64,000 nucleotides of DNA from Selenomonas ruminantium subsp. lactilytica TAM6421 (GCF_000284095.1 NC_017068.1:2232001-2296000), one strand, 5' to 3'. Positions 37,479 to 46,002 are shown, numbered from the stretch's first letter. Notes: generated from the letters alone by a model not told the origin. Translations and numbers: made by a program.

Positions 37479-37498
37479 CCTTCCCCTCAAGGGGAAGG
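37479..37498. repeat. Short GC hairpin in the nfeD-floA gap
   Basis: Eight-base perfect stem CCTTCCCC/GGGGAAGG with a four-base loop, preceded by GCGCTTCGCGC. It resembles the C-run/G-run hairpin of the repeats at 2.3-3.0 kb. It lies 46 bases ahead of floA. Confidence 0.5.
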
Positions 37499-37540
37499 CT
37501 TTTCGTCCCGCATCGAATCCATAAAGGTATATCGTTGCCC

Positions 37541-37636
37541 AGCGCTCAAGGATGAGCGCTGTCGGCCGTAAATCCCGTGATGGGATTTCAGGCCGAGTTT
37601 TCTTTTGGTACTTTTCTTTGCGCCAAAGAAAAGTAC
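37541..37636. repeat. Three consecutive hairpins (REP-like) after nfeD
   Basis: Three palindromes in a row: AGCGCTC/GAGCGCT (37541-37560), CGGCC..AAATCCC/GGGATTT..GGCCG (37563-37595) and a twelve-base stem of GTACTTTTCTTT with its complement (37608-37636). None has a T run in the minus direction. They separate nfeD from floA within one operon and may act as RNA stabilisers or be an inserted repeat. Confidence 0.6.
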
Positions 37637-37642
37637 AGCAGT

Positions 37643-38275
37643 CTATACTTGCCGAACCACAACTCTATTACCTTGTACATCAACGACCTGAACTTGCGAG
37701 CCTTTGGGCACGAATGCCCCCTCAGAAACCACATCAACCGGTTTCCCGTTAAGCCGTACACTCCCCGAAGGCCGCAGTTCCGTAAGCACTTCTCCCACAG
37801 CTCCGAGAAGTTCCTGCCGCGGCTCCGCACTCACAAAGCCGCGCTCACTGCGGCTTTCATCCTTGAGCACCACCTTATTCCAAAGCCTGCTGGATGGCAG
37901 CCGCTTCACAATCAGCGCAAAGATCACAATGGCGGCCACAAAGGAAATCAACATGGCATAAAGGGCCTGGATATCGCCCCCGAGAGCCAGCACCACGCTA
38001 TATAGCATGGCCGCCACGCCAAGACCGGCCAAAAGCCCCACCGTGGGTAACAGCATTTCCACAATGATACAGATGATGCCGCCCATAAAAATGGCCACCT
38101 GATACAGGGACACCAGCCCCTTCACATACTGACTGCCCCAGAATACCCCGGCAGCCACCAGCCCTAATAAAATCCCGGCTCCCATGCCGCCGGTCTTGAT
38201 CTCCACCATTACGGCCAGAAACATAATGACCAGCAAAAGCATCTGCAGCACCGGCATATTGATAATCGCCTCCAT
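37643..38275 (-). CDS. nfeD: NfeD family membrane protein
   Basis: A 210-residue NfeD protein (YqeZ/YuaF group), a partner of flotillins. Four or five hydrophobic segments fill residues 5-125. A C-terminal OB-fold domain follows (GAVGEVLTELRPSGSVRLNG, about 160-179, ending VVDVQGNRVVVRQV). There is no N-terminal ClpP-like protease part, so it is the short form. It is upstream of floA on the same strand. Palindromic repeats lie on both sides of it. Confidence 0.9.
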   Translation of the reverse strand: MEAIINMPVLQMLLLVIMFLAVMVEIKTGGMGAGILLGLVAAGVFWGSQYVKGLVSLYQVAIFMGGIICIIVEMLLPTVGLLAGLGVAAMLYSVVLALGGDIQALYAMLISFVAAIVIFALIVKRLPSSRLWNKVVLKDESRSERGFVSAEPRQELLGAVGEVLTELRPSGSVRLNGKPVDVVSEGAFVPKGSQVQVVDVQGNRVVVRQV

Positions 38276-38343
38276 AATGTCACCCCCTTCTTTATTCTAT
38301 TATTCCATACATTTATGAAAAAATCCTGCCCGTTCAAGCAATT

Positions 38344-38490
38344 ATATCGTACTAAACCCAAGAGGGCTGACGATGTTTTCCGCAGTATTTGACGACTTGC
38401 GTCTCGGCGAAGCAAACATATCGCACTAAGCCCGAGGGGGCTGGTGATGTTTTTCCGTAGCGTTTGACGCTTGCGTCTCAGCGAAGGAAA
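38344..38490 (+). repeat. Two tandem copies of a 74-bp repeat
   Basis: Copy one runs 38344-38417 and copy two from 38418 to about 38490. Both begin ATATCG(T/C)ACTAA and share GACG, CTTGCGTCTC and CGGCGAAG or CAGCGAAG with scattered substitutions. The unpaired motifs match the outer linkers of the nested palindromes at 45.7-46.2 and 50.6 kb, so this looks like a reduced relative. Copy one can form only a weak outer stem. Confidence 0.65.
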
Positions 38491-38512
38491 AATATTACCA
38501 GCCCCCTCGGGC
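38430..38512 (+). repeat. 27-bp hairpin with conserved linker motifs
   Basis: Arms 38430-38456 and 38486-38512 pair over 27 bases with two G-U-type mismatches. The loop holds GTAGCGTTT, a small stem GACGC/GCGTC and TCAGCGAA. These flanking motifs are the same as linkers L1 and L1' of the larger elements. It lies 18 bases downstream of the yqeY stop and could also serve as a 3' stabiliser or weak terminator. Confidence 0.65.
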
Positions 38513-38530
38513 GCCTTGAGCCTCTAGCCC

Positions 38531-38977
38531 TTAACCCTGCAAAAAGCTCTTGACGATATTGTTGACCATCTTCCCATCGGCACGGCCCTTGACCTTAGGC
38601 ATGAGCACGCCCATGACCTTGCCCATATCCTTCGGCGTGGCTGCCCCAGTCTGTTCCACAGCGGCCTTGACCAATTCCTTGACTTCCTCTTCCGAAAGCT
38701 GGGCCGGCAGATACGGCATCAGCACATCGATCTCTGCCTGAGTCTTTTCCACGAGATCCTCGCGGCCGCCCTTCTGGAATTCCTCGATGGAATCGCGACG
38801 CATCTTGACTTCCTTGCTGATTACGGCAATGACATCATCCTCGCCCAGTTCCTTCTGTCCGTCGATTTCCTGCTGACGGATGGCACCACGTACCATGCGG
38901 ATTACGGCCAGGCGATCCTTCTCCTTGTTCTTCATGGCTTCTTTCATATCAGCGGTAAGCTGTTCTTTCAACGACAT
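38531..38977 (-). CDS. yqeY: GatB/YqeY domain protein
   Basis: A 148-residue protein of the YqeY family, related to the tRNA-binding tail of the amidotransferase GatB. It opens MSLKEQLTADMKEAMK and contains the typical RMVRGAIRQQEIDGQKE and LPAQLSEEEVKELV segments and the ending MGKVMGVLMPKVKGRADG. The ATG at 38977 lies nine bases after GGAGG; another ATG six bases earlier is too close to it. It follows rpsU as in Bacillus. Function is not established in the family. Confidence 0.93.
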   Translation of the reverse strand: MSLKEQLTADMKEAMKNKEKDRLAVIRMVRGAIRQQEIDGQKELGEDDVIAVISKEVKMRRDSIEEFQKGGREDLVEKTQAEIDVLMPYLPAQLSEEEVKELVKAAVEQTGAATPKDMGKVMGVLMPKVKGRADGKMVNNIVKSFLQG

Positions 38978-39003
38978 ATCCATCTTCCTCCTTATATGCA
39001 TAA

Positions 39004-39041
39004 CAAAAAGACACCTGAAAATCTTGCGATCTGCAGGTGTC
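39004..39041 (-). terminator. Terminator or attenuator between rpsU and yqeY
   Basis: Eight-base stem GACACCTG/CAGGTGTC (39010-39017 with 39034-39041) and a T run in the minus direction, ten bases after rpsU. Partial read-through would set the ratio of S21 to YqeY. Confidence 0.8.
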
Positions 39042-39050
39042 CCGCGCAAA

Positions 39051-39230
39051 TTATCTGAACTTGCGTTTACGAGCTGCCTCAGATTTCTTCTTGCGGCGAA
39101 CGCTCGGTTTCTCGTAATGTTCACGTTTTCTCACTTCAGCCAGCGTACCAGCCTTCTGGGACATACGCTTGAAGCGGCGGAGAGCACTATCGATTGATTC
39201 GTTTTTACCAACTTTAATTTCGTTTGCCAT
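39051..39230 (-). CDS. rpsU: 30S ribosomal protein S21
   Basis: A 59-residue basic ribosomal protein. The translation starts [20 protein letters not shown], continues through [19 protein letters not shown] and ends in a lysine/arginine-rich tail ([15 protein letters not shown]). Length and pattern match S21 of Firmicutes. It has its own promoter at 39290-39319 and is followed by a hairpin and yqeY. Confidence 0.98.
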   Translation of the reverse strand: MANEIKVGKNESIDSALRRFKRMSQKAGTLAEVRKREHYEKPSVRRKKKSEAARKRKFR

Positions 39231-39289
39231 CTATTTTTCCCCCCCTCCACTTAACTTGGGAGTTTGTGTTTTCAAAACTACACCACGCT

Positions 39290-39319
39290 ATTATACAATA
39301 ATAAACACGGGCCTGTCAA
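39290..39319 (-). promoter_or_regulatory. Promoter of rpsU
   Basis: Minus strand: -35 TTGACA (39314-39319), an 18-base spacer and -10 TATAAT (39290-39295). Both boxes are perfect. Confidence 0.85.
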
Positions 39320-39339
39320 CACAAAATCCGCATAATTCA

Positions 39340-39687
39340 TCAACCGGGGGGCCACTGCATGGAACGGCCGCCTAAGAGGTGGAAATGCAAATGCTTGACC
39401 GTCTGGCCGCCTTCATCGCCAGTATTGGCAACCACACGGAAACCGGACTGGTCAATTTTCTGCTCCCGGGCAATCTGGGGAATCACATCCACCAGAATGT
39501 GGGCTGCCAGTTCCTTATCCTCGGCCTTCAGCTCAGCAATGCTTGCCACATGCTTCTTGGGGATCACCAGCACATGCACCGGGGCCTGAGGCTCCAGATC
39601 CTTGAAGGCCAATACCTGCTCGTCCTCGTAGACCACAGTGGCAGGGATTTCCTTATTGGCAATCTTACAAAAAATACAATCTGCCAT
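39340..39687 (-). CDS. Histidine triad (HIT/HINT) nucleotide-binding protein
   Basis: A 115-residue HINT-type protein that hydrolyses nucleoside phosphoramidates. The N-terminus CIFCKIANKEIPATVVYED has the two cysteines usual for the group, and the histidine triad is HLHFHLL near the end. It ends GGRSMQWPPG, the typical HINT C-terminus. Two adjacent ATGs follow GGAGG; the second (39687) has the better spacing. Single gene. Confidence 0.94.
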   Translation of the reverse strand: MADCIFCKIANKEIPATVVYEDEQVLAFKDLEPQAPVHVLVIPKKHVASIAELKAEDKELAAHILVDVIPQIAREQKIDQSGFRVVANTGDEGGQTVKHLHFHLLGGRSMQWPPG

Positions 39688-39868
39688 CATTTACACCTCC
39701 TTTACAAATCGCATATCACTATTATTCTGCAAAAAATACATTTTTCCTGCTTTTTCAACTAAAAACAAGCAGGATTTTGCCAAAAACTGTGGAAAAGATT
39801 TCCTAAGAAAGTGTAAAAGTGTAGTTGACACTGTTTCGAATCAGCCACGACCATAAAGGAGAAATACA

Positions 39869-40324
39869 ATGAAGAAGATACTTTTTGTCTGTCATGGGAA
39901 TATTTGCAGATCGACAATGGCCGAGTTTGTGATGAAGGAACTGGTGCGGCAGGCGGGACTTTCCGATGAGATCTATGTGGCTTCGGCAGCCTGCCGCAGG
40001 GACGAGATCGGGTCGGATACCCATTATGGCACGAAGGCCAAGCTAAGGGAGGAAGGCATCCCCTTTACACCACGGAAGGCCGTGCAAATCACCCTGGATG
40101 ACTATGAAAAATACGATTACATCATCGGTATGGACAGTGAAAACATGAGGGATCTGAACCGGCTGACCCATGGCGATCCCCAAAGGAAAATCTGCCTTCT
40201 GCTGGAACTTACCGGTGAAGACCGAGATGTGGCCGATCCCTGGTATACGGGGAATTTCGACGATACCTATACGGACGTATACAAGGGCTGCACGGCTTTG
40301 CTGGAAAAAATAAGGACAAAATGA
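39869..40324 (+). CDS. Low-molecular-weight protein tyrosine phosphatase
   Basis: A 151-residue LMW-PTP. The phosphate loop CHGNICRS (C8 nucleophile, R14) is at the N-terminus and the general acid D123 lies in VADPWYTG. Such enzymes dephosphorylate tyrosine kinases for exopolysaccharide synthesis or arsenate-like substrates. No kinase or capsule gene is adjacent, so its partner is unknown. The start follows AAAGGAG. It ends at a terminator shared with mgsA. Confidence 0.93.
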   Translation: MKKILFVCHGNICRSTMAEFVMKELVRQAGLSDEIYVASAACRRDEIGSDTHYGTKAKLREEGIPFTPRKAVQITLDDYEKYDYIIGMDSENMRDLNRLTHGDPQRKICLLLELTGEDRDVADPWYTGNFDDTYTDVYKGCTALLEKIRTK

Positions 40325-40361
40325 AAATAAACCTCCCTGCACTTCACAGGGAGGTTATTTT
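40324..40361. terminator. Bidirectional terminator
   Basis: Stem of about 15 bases (40324-40339 with 40347-40361; core CCTCCCTG/CAGGGAGG) between the convergent phosphatase and mgsA genes. Confidence 0.85.
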
Positions 40362-40741
40362 CAGCTGTTCAGCTTTTTGGCCGCGTATTCCAGCAGGATA
40401 TGACCGCTCTTGCGGTTGGTGGCCAGGGGGATGTTATGCACATCGCAGAGACGCAGCAGGGCGTTGATATCCGGCTCATGGGGCTGGGAGGTCAAGGGGT
40501 CACGCAGGAAAATCACATACTGCACCTTTTCCGTGGCCACCAGAGCGCCAATCTGCTGATCGCCGCCTAAGGGGCCAGACATCATGGTTTCCACATCCAG
40601 CCCCAGCTTATCCTTGAGCAGGGTGCCTGTGGTGCGGGTCGCCACCAGATGGAACTGGGCCAGCAGATCTTTATGATGGGAGGCAAAATCCAGCATATCT
40701 TCCTTTTTCTTGTCGTGGGCAATCAAGGCAATCGTTTCCAT
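40361..40741 (-). CDS. mgsA: Methylglyoxal synthase
   Basis: A 126-residue enzyme turning dihydroxyacetone phosphate into methylglyoxal, a bypass that relieves sugar-phosphate stress. It opens [23 protein letters not shown] is the phosphate site, [11 protein letters not shown] holds the catalytic aspartates, and a histidine lies in [11 protein letters not shown]. Length is slightly below the 130-150 usual but all motifs are there. Single gene between terminators. Confidence 0.94.
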   Translation of the reverse strand: METIALIAHDKKKEDMLDFASHHKDLLAQFHLVATRTTGTLLKDKLGLDVETMMSGPLGGDQQIGALVATEKVQYVIFLRDPLTSQPHEPDINALLRLCDVHNIPLATNRKSGHILLEYAAKKLNS

Positions 40742-40763
40742 AAAAAATCCCTCATTTCGTCAA

Positions 40764-40807
40764 TTTTGAAAAACCACCATGTTAATTTCTACATCAACAT
40801 GGTGGTT
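40764..40807 (-). terminator. Terminator after the yabN-like gene
   Basis: Twelve-base perfect stem (40772-40783 with 40796-40807) followed by a T-rich run in the minus direction. Confidence 0.88.
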
Positions 40808-40812
40808 TCCTT

Positions 40813-41502
40813 TTATTCCGCTGATTTTTTTTGCAAAGGACGGATATAGAGACTGGTCAGATGGTCCAGATCCAGCTGGCGATCCAGCTCATACAGGGGA
40901 ATCTGACGGATGGACTCATCCTCCATGGCCAGATTATGGATATAGGTGATCTCATATTCATCGGGATAAAGATCCATCAGCATGAGTTTGGCATCCGAGG
41001 CAATAGGCTGGCTGTAGACCTGGGTGACGATCAGGGACTGGGCCGGCGCTTCCCGCAAGGTCTCAATATCCAGGGCATCGAGGATGGTCAGCCCCTCCAC
41101 CGGATCTATCCCTAAGCGGGTATACATGACCTCAACAAAACTCATGCCAGGGCGGATATCCACCTCCACAGAGGTGTCCTTGGCCATATCCCGCAGCAGT
41201 ACCACCGTGCGCTCTGCCACCAGGGGACTGCCGGGCACCACATAGACCAGCTCGCCCACTTCCTCAGCCTTTTTCAGCAGGTCGGTGGCAATGCCCCGAT
41301 AGAGGCTTTCAAAATCCGCCGCTTCCTCGTAAAAGCCATCATAGGTCGTATACTTCATACCGGCTTTATCCAGAGCCTCCACTGTGGGATGGATCTTCGT
41401 CCGCAGGATCAGGTTCCGGGCCTGTTCCATGATTGTCCAGCTCTCCCGGGTAATCAGGCCGGCGTGGCCGGGGCCTAAGCCCAATACAGTTATTTTTGCC
41501 AT
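40813..41502 (-). CDS. YabN-type tetrapyrrole-methylase domain, lacking MazG
   Basis: A 229-residue protein matching the N-terminal tetrapyrrole (SAM-dependent) methylase-like domain of YabN. It starts MAKITVLGLGPGHAGLITRE in family style and has VYVVPGSPLVAERTVVLL. In Bacillus YabN this part is fused to a MazG nucleotide pyrophosphohydrolase of about 250 residues. Here the protein stops right after the domain (SLYIRPLQKKSAE) and a terminator follows, so there is no decayed MazG remnant nearby. It starts one base after mfd ends, the usual order. The methylase domain's substrate is unknown. Confidence 0.85.
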   Translation of the reverse strand: MAKITVLGLGPGHAGLITRESWTIMEQARNLILRTKIHPTVEALDKAGMKYTTYDGFYEEAADFESLYRGIATDLLKKAEEVGELVYVVPGSPLVAERTVVLLRDMAKDTSVEVDIRPGMSFVEVMYTRLGIDPVEGLTILDALDIETLREAPAQSLIVTQVYSQPIASDAKLMLMDLYPDEYEITYIHNLAMEDESIRQIPLYELDRQLDLDHLTSLYIRPLQKKSAE

Positions 41503-41503
41503 T

Positions 41504-44500
41504 TTATTTCTTCACTTTCTTTGGAGTTTTTCCCTTTGCGCTGCCATCCTGCAGGGCAGCTTCTTCCTCACCCTTGGCCAGCAGCAGGAGCCGCAGGACA
41601 AAGTTCAGGATCTTCTTTTTCTGGCTGTCCTGCAGGGCAAAGCGGTAGCCGTTTTTCCCGGGCAGGGAGCGCATGCTGCGCCCCAGCACCTTGTCCACTG
41701 CGATAAGCCCCTTGGCGGGCAGGCGATGGCCGGGCAGGATGTAGAGATCAAGGGCCTTGGGCAGCTCCGCAATGGTACGGATTTTGAGTTCCCGGGCGTA
41801 GTTCTTGATGCGGGCCACTTCCAGCAGATTCATCACGGCCTGGCTGGGCTCGCCAAAGCGATCGATGAGCTCGTCCAGCAGATATTTGATCTCCTCATTG
41901 CTGCGGATGGCGGCAATGCGCTGATAGATTTCGATCTTATGCATGGCGTCGCTGACATAGTCCCCATCGATATAGGCTTCCACCTGCAGATCGATGATGG
42001 GATCCGGCTGCACCTCTGCCACTTCTTTTTCGCCATGCTGCAATTTGTCCACAGCTTCTTCCAGCAGTTTGCAGTACATCTCAAAACCAACGCTGGCAAT
42101 ATGGCCATGCTGCTGGGAGCCTAAGAGATTGCCCGCGCCACGGATTTCCAGGTCACGCATGGCAATCTTGAAGCCGGCACCCAATTCGGCAAATTCCTTC
42201 ATGGCCTGCAAACGCTTCTCGGCCGTTTCCGTCAGGATCTTGTCCGCCTGATAGACGAAATAAGCAAAGGCCATGTGATGGGAGCGGCCTACGCGCCCCC
42301 GCATCTGATAGAGCTGGGACAGGCCGAAATGGTCGGCATTGTAGACGATGATGGTGTTGGCGTTGGCCACATCCAAACCGTTTTCCACGATACTGGTGGC
42401 CAGGAGGATATCGTATTCCCCTTCGTAGAAATCCATCATCACCCGCTCCAGCAAGGCCTCAGGCATCTGTCCATGAGCGGTCTGGATGCGGGCATCGGGC
42501 ACGAGGGCTTCCAGCTTTTCCCGCATGCGGTCGATGGTATCGACGCGGTTATAGACAAAGTAAACCTGACCACCACGCTTTATCTCGCGCTTGATGGCCC
42601 CGGCGATAATGGCATCATTGTCCTCCACCACATAGGTCTGCACGGGGAAACGGTCAGCAGGCGGCGTTTCGATGATGCTCATATCCCGCGCCCCCACCAA
42701 GGACATATGTAGGGTGCGGGGAATCGGCGTTGCCGACAAGGTCAACACATCAATGCCCGCAGAAAGCTTGCGGATCTTATCCTTTTGCTTGACGCCAAAA
42801 CGCTGTTCCTCGTCCACGATCAGCAAACCTAAATTCTTGAACTGCACCTTGTTCTGGTTGAGGATGGCATGGGTGCCGATCAGGATATCCACCTGCCCCA
42901 TCTTCACCTTTTCAATGGTCTGCTTCTGCTCTTTCAAGGTGCGGAAACGGCAGATTACATCCACCTTGGGGGCAAATTCCATAAAGCGGGCATTGAAGGT
43001 CTGGAAATGCTGTTGGGCCAGGACTGTGGTGGGCACCAATACAGCCACCTGCTTACCATCCATAGCAGCCTTATAGGCCGCCCGGATAGCCACCTCAGTC
43101 TTGCCAAAGCCCACATCACCGCAAAGCAGGCGGTCCATGGGCTTCTCCTTTTCCATATCGGCCTTGATTTCCGCAATGGCCTTTAATTGGTCATCCGTTT
43201 CCTGATAGGGGAAGGCATCCTCAAAATCATGCTGGCTGCTGTCGTCCGGGGCAAAGGCAAAGCCCTTGGCCTGACGCCGCTTGGCATAGATTTCAATCAG
43301 CTGCTTGGCAATATCCTCCACGGATTTTTTCGCCCTGGCCTTGGCCTTGGCCCATTCCGTACCGCCCATGCGATGGAGACGGGGCACTTCCCCTTCTGCA
43401 CCGATGTATTTCTGCAGCAGGTTGACCTGTTCTGTCGGGACGTATAGCTTATCGTCGCCGCCGTATTTGATATGCAGGTAATCCTTGTGGATACCGCCCA
43501 CATCCAGCGTTTCCACGCCGATATACTTACCGATACCATGGGCGGAATGAACCACGTAATCCCCGGGCTTGATATCCCGGAAATGGGAGAGCTTCTCCCC
43601 CTTGCTTTCCTTGCGGATTGCCCGGCGCTTGGCATGGCCGAAAATATCCTTTTCCGTCACCACCACGAGACTGGCCGCAGCCATCTCAAAGCCATTGATC
43701 AGACGTCCCACCTGGATATTGACGCAGTCATGACGCAGTTCTGTGCCGGCATCGATGACGAGGGAGGGATAGCGGTGACGGGCCAGCAGTTCCCGCAGGG
43801 AATCGGCCTTGCTCTTTTCCGACAACAGGATGAGGATGCGCTGTTTCTGGACCAGCCAGCGGCTGATCTCATCCATCAAGAGATCCATCTGCCGTTGGAA
43901 GCTGGCTACATTGGGTGCCGTGAAGCTGATGGTCTGCTGAGGTTCTGCCCCATGTACCTGCTGCAGGAGCATGGCCGTATACAGTACCCGGTTTTCCTTG
44001 GCCGCTTCCTGGATTGTTTCCCAGGAAAAAACTTTGCCCTTGATATCCGGATTTTCCCGCACCATGGTGCGCATCTGTTCCCGCAGGCGCGTTGGTTCAT
44101 CAAAGAGCACGGCACCTTTGCCTTCCAGATAAGACAGGAATACTTCCGCCTGCCCGGCGCTGTCCGTCTGCGCCAAAGGCATGATCGTGCCGCTGTTGAT
44201 ATTCTTCAAGGAGCGCTTGCTTTCCAGATCGAATTCCCGCAGGGAATCGATTTCATCCCCAAAGAACTCGATGCGCAGAGGATTTTCCCCATTGATGGGA
44301 TAAACGTCCACAATGCCGCCCCGGGAGCTGAACTGGCCGATGCGCTCCACTTCATCTGCATGTTCATAGCCCAATTGGACCAACCGCTGCAAAAGCTTTT
44401 CCAGCGGAATTTCATCGCCCATGCTGATGCTGACGCTGAGCCGGGCAAAGTCCTGCCGGCTGATGCCCTTCTGTACCGCAGCCGTGGCCTTGGCCAGCAC

Positions 44501-44851
44501 GATCACCGGATCTTTGCGCATGAGACGGACCAGCACATCCATACGGCGGGCAGAGCGTTCCATACTGCGGGCCTGGGCCTGCACAGTCATCATGTCCAGT
44601 TCCGGCAGTTCGAGGACTTCCGTGCCCGGCAGCAGGGACAACAAATCCTCCCGCCAATCCTGCAAGGCCTCCATGCTATGAACGATGATGACCATTGGCT
44701 GAGGAGCCTGCTCATAGGCAGAAGCCAGAATTGCATGTTTTTGGGAGTTGGAAAGACCATATATCAATGTTTCCTGGGGCGCAGCCTGCATACAGGCCTG
44801 GAGTTTTTTCACCCCGGCGTTGCTGCCCAGAGCAGCAAATAAAGAATTCAT
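41504..44851 (-). CDS. mfd: Transcription-repair coupling factor
   Basis: A 1115-residue SF2 translocase that removes stalled RNA polymerase at DNA damage and recruits UvrA. A UvrB-like N-terminal region is followed by the CarD-like RNA-polymerase-binding domain (KPGDYVVHSAHGIGKYIGVE). The helicase has Walker A LLCGDVGFGKTEVA, the DEEQ box DEEQRFGVKQK and later RVGRSHHMAFAYF. A TRCF C-terminal domain closes it. The ATG at 44851 follows GAGGTGTGAGG. It is upstream of the yabN-like gene, as in Bacillus, but a Cys-rich gene replaces the usual pth neighbour. Confidence 0.97.
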   Translation of the reverse strand: MNSLFAALGSNAGVKKLQACMQAAPQETLIYGLSNSQKHAILASAYEQAPQPMVIIVHSMEALQDWREDLLSLLPGTEVLELPELDMMTVQAQARSMERSARRMDVLVRLMRKDPVIVLAKATAAVQKGISRQDFARLSVSISMGDEIPLEKLLQRLVQLGYEHADEVERIGQFSSRGGIVDVYPINGENPLRIEFFGDEIDSLREFDLESKRSLKNINSGTIMPLAQTDSAGQAEVFLSYLEGKGAVLFDEPTRLREQMRTMVRENPDIKGKVFSWETIQEAAKENRVLYTAMLLQQVHGAEPQQTISFTAPNVASFQRQMDLLMDEISRWLVQKQRILILLSEKSKADSLRELLARHRYPSLVIDAGTELRHDCVNIQVGRLINGFEMAAASLVVVTEKDIFGHAKRRAIRKESKGEKLSHFRDIKPGDYVVHSAHGIGKYIGVETLDVGGIHKDYLHIKYGGDDKLYVPTEQVNLLQKYIGAEGEVPRLHRMGGTEWAKAKARAKKSVEDIAKQLIEIYAKRRQAKGFAFAPDDSSQHDFEDAFPYQETDDQLKAIAEIKADMEKEKPMDRLLCGDVGFGKTEVAIRAAYKAAMDGKQVAVLVPTTVLAQQHFQTFNARFMEFAPKVDVICRFRTLKEQKQTIEKVKMGQVDILIGTHAILNQNKVQFKNLGLLIVDEEQRFGVKQKDKIRKLSAGIDVLTLSATPIPRTLHMSLVGARDMSIIETPPADRFPVQTYVVEDNDAIIAGAIKREIKRGGQVYFVYNRVDTIDRMREKLEALVPDARIQTAHGQMPEALLERVMMDFYEGEYDILLATSIVENGLDVANANTIIVYNADHFGLSQLYQMRGRVGRSHHMAFAYFVYQADKILTETAEKRLQAMKEFAELGAGFKIAMRDLEIRGAGNLLGSQQHGHIASVGFEMYCKLLEEAVDKLQHGEKEVAEVQPDPIIDLQVEAYIDGDYVSDAMHKIEIYQRIAAIRSNEEIKYLLDELIDRFGEPSQAVMNLLEVARIKNYARELKIRTIAELPKALDLYILPGHRLPAKGLIAVDKVLGRSMRSLPGKNGYRFALQDSQKKKILNFVLRLLLLAKGEEEAALQDGSAKGKTPKKVKK

Positions 44852-44953
44852 CCTCACACCTCGATGTTTATGCTTATATATTACGCGAAAATGGGACTGT
44901 CGGCGCATGTCCGATAGTCCCTGATTCTCATGTCAATGTTATATATGATAATC

Positions 44954-45589
44954 CTATTTTCCTGTCGCGTCAAGCCATGGACGCATTCGCCAGATAAATT
45001 TCGTTCCCTGGCCGGGTTTTAGTGCCTGCAGGTCCTCCGCTGTTTTGGCGGGAAGTTCGCAGTAGTTGCCGCAGTAGCGGCAATCCAGCCGCACCGAATC
45101 CCGCTGCACAGCCGCGGTAATATCAGCACTGCCACAGGTACATTCCAGCTCCCCGCTGGCCGCCAGATCGTGAATGCGATTGAGCGCCTCCAGCAGTGTC
45201 TGCTGATGTTCGATGTAGCAATCGCCATCGGCAGGATGCAGGGCATCGTATTCCGCCGTATTGAAGTCCAAGAATTCGGCAATATCCTGCCACCGGCCAA
45301 TGTAGCCCAGTTCAAAATTATCGTGCTGACAGTAAAGTCTGGCAAACCTGAGTCTCCGCAGCTGCCGCCAGGAAAAAGTCTGGCGGTTCCTGCCGTTGCA
45401 AACACCGCATTCCATGTTCAGTTCCAGTCCTTTGCGCGGCCGCAAGGTAATTTTGCCCATCTCGTGTCCGCAGTTCCCACACTCCATAACGAATTGCATC
45501 TGCCCGTTAAAGAGCGGTACATCCCGCAGCTGGATTCGGCCGCAGCGCTGGCAGTAGAACGCCAAAGAACAGGCCGTATCGATAAGCAT
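44954..45589 (-). CDS. Cysteine-rich zinc-ribbon protein, function unknown
   Basis: A 211-residue cytoplasmic protein with several CxxC pairs: C13-x2-C16, C37-x2-C40, C60-x2-C63, then CTCGS and CRYCGNYC in the last third. They suggest at least two structural zinc sites. The middle (ARLYCQHDNFELGYIG onward) lacks cysteine pairs. I recognise no named family. The ATG at 45589 follows GGAGG by seven bases. It lies 102 bases ahead of mfd on the same strand, so a link with transcription-coupled repair is possible but only positional. Confidence 0.7.
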   Translation of the reverse strand: MLIDTACSLAFYCQRCGRIQLRDVPLFNGQMQFVMECGNCGHEMGKITLRPRKGLELNMECGVCNGRNRQTFSWRQLRRLRFARLYCQHDNFELGYIGRWQDIAEFLDFNTAEYDALHPADGDCYIEHQQTLLEALNRIHDLAASGELECTCGSADITAAVQRDSVRLDCRYCGNYCELPAKTAEDLQALKPGQGTKFIWRMRPWLDATGK

Positions 45590-45730
45590 TGAAAATCCTC
45601 CTCTCCCATAAAAATCCCAGTTCCAAGCCAAAATTTCCTTACATTTGACTCTCTCATCTTTTATAGTTCATTATTTCTACGAATGAGAAGGCTTATCCTG
45701 CTTGATTGAAAGTTTTTTTGTCGAAAAGGC

Positions 45731-45924
45731 GGCGGGGGCGGGGGATTATGCACGCTGCGCTGAGACAGTGGACTAAACTTATTTTTTTCGCTTAATCAAG
45801 GAAGCTGGCAAAGGTTAAACTCGCTTCGCTCAAACAAAACCTTTGCCAGCTTCCCTGACGAAAAAAATAAGTTCTTAACGCCCACTGCCTCACGCTCCGC
45901 TTAGCATAATCCCCCGTCCCCGCC
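45731..45924 (-). repeat. Nested four-stem palindrome, copy 1
   Basis: Four concentric stems: 45731-45751/45904-45924 (21 bp, one mismatch), 45766-45771/45882-45887 (6), 45776-45790/45859-45873 (15) and 45800-45816/45838-45854 (17). The terminal loop (45817-45837) reads TTTGAGCGAAGCGAGTT on the minus strand. Linkers on that strand are TAAGCGGAGCGTGAGG, GCGTTAAG and TCTCAGCGCAGCGT. The linkers match copies 2 and 3; the stems do not. The stretches on either side (45590-45730, 45925-46002) show nothing else beyond the start region of the Cys-rich gene. Confidence 0.85.
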
Positions 45925-46002
45925 TCACTACCTGCCTATTGGCACTTTTTAGTTCGTGGCTCTTGCAGCGATAGTGACAATATTGTGCAGGCAAGTGACT
46001 TC

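Noticed and set aside
39745-39774. Inverted repeat TCCTGCTT/AAGCAGGA between the HIT and phosphatase genes
   Set aside because: It lies between divergent gene starts and has only a four-base T run, so neither a terminator nor an operator can be supported.
45731-45751. G-quadruplex-like G runs
   Set aside because: The runs form one arm of a long stem whose complementary arm is present 150 bases away; the hairpin explains them better.
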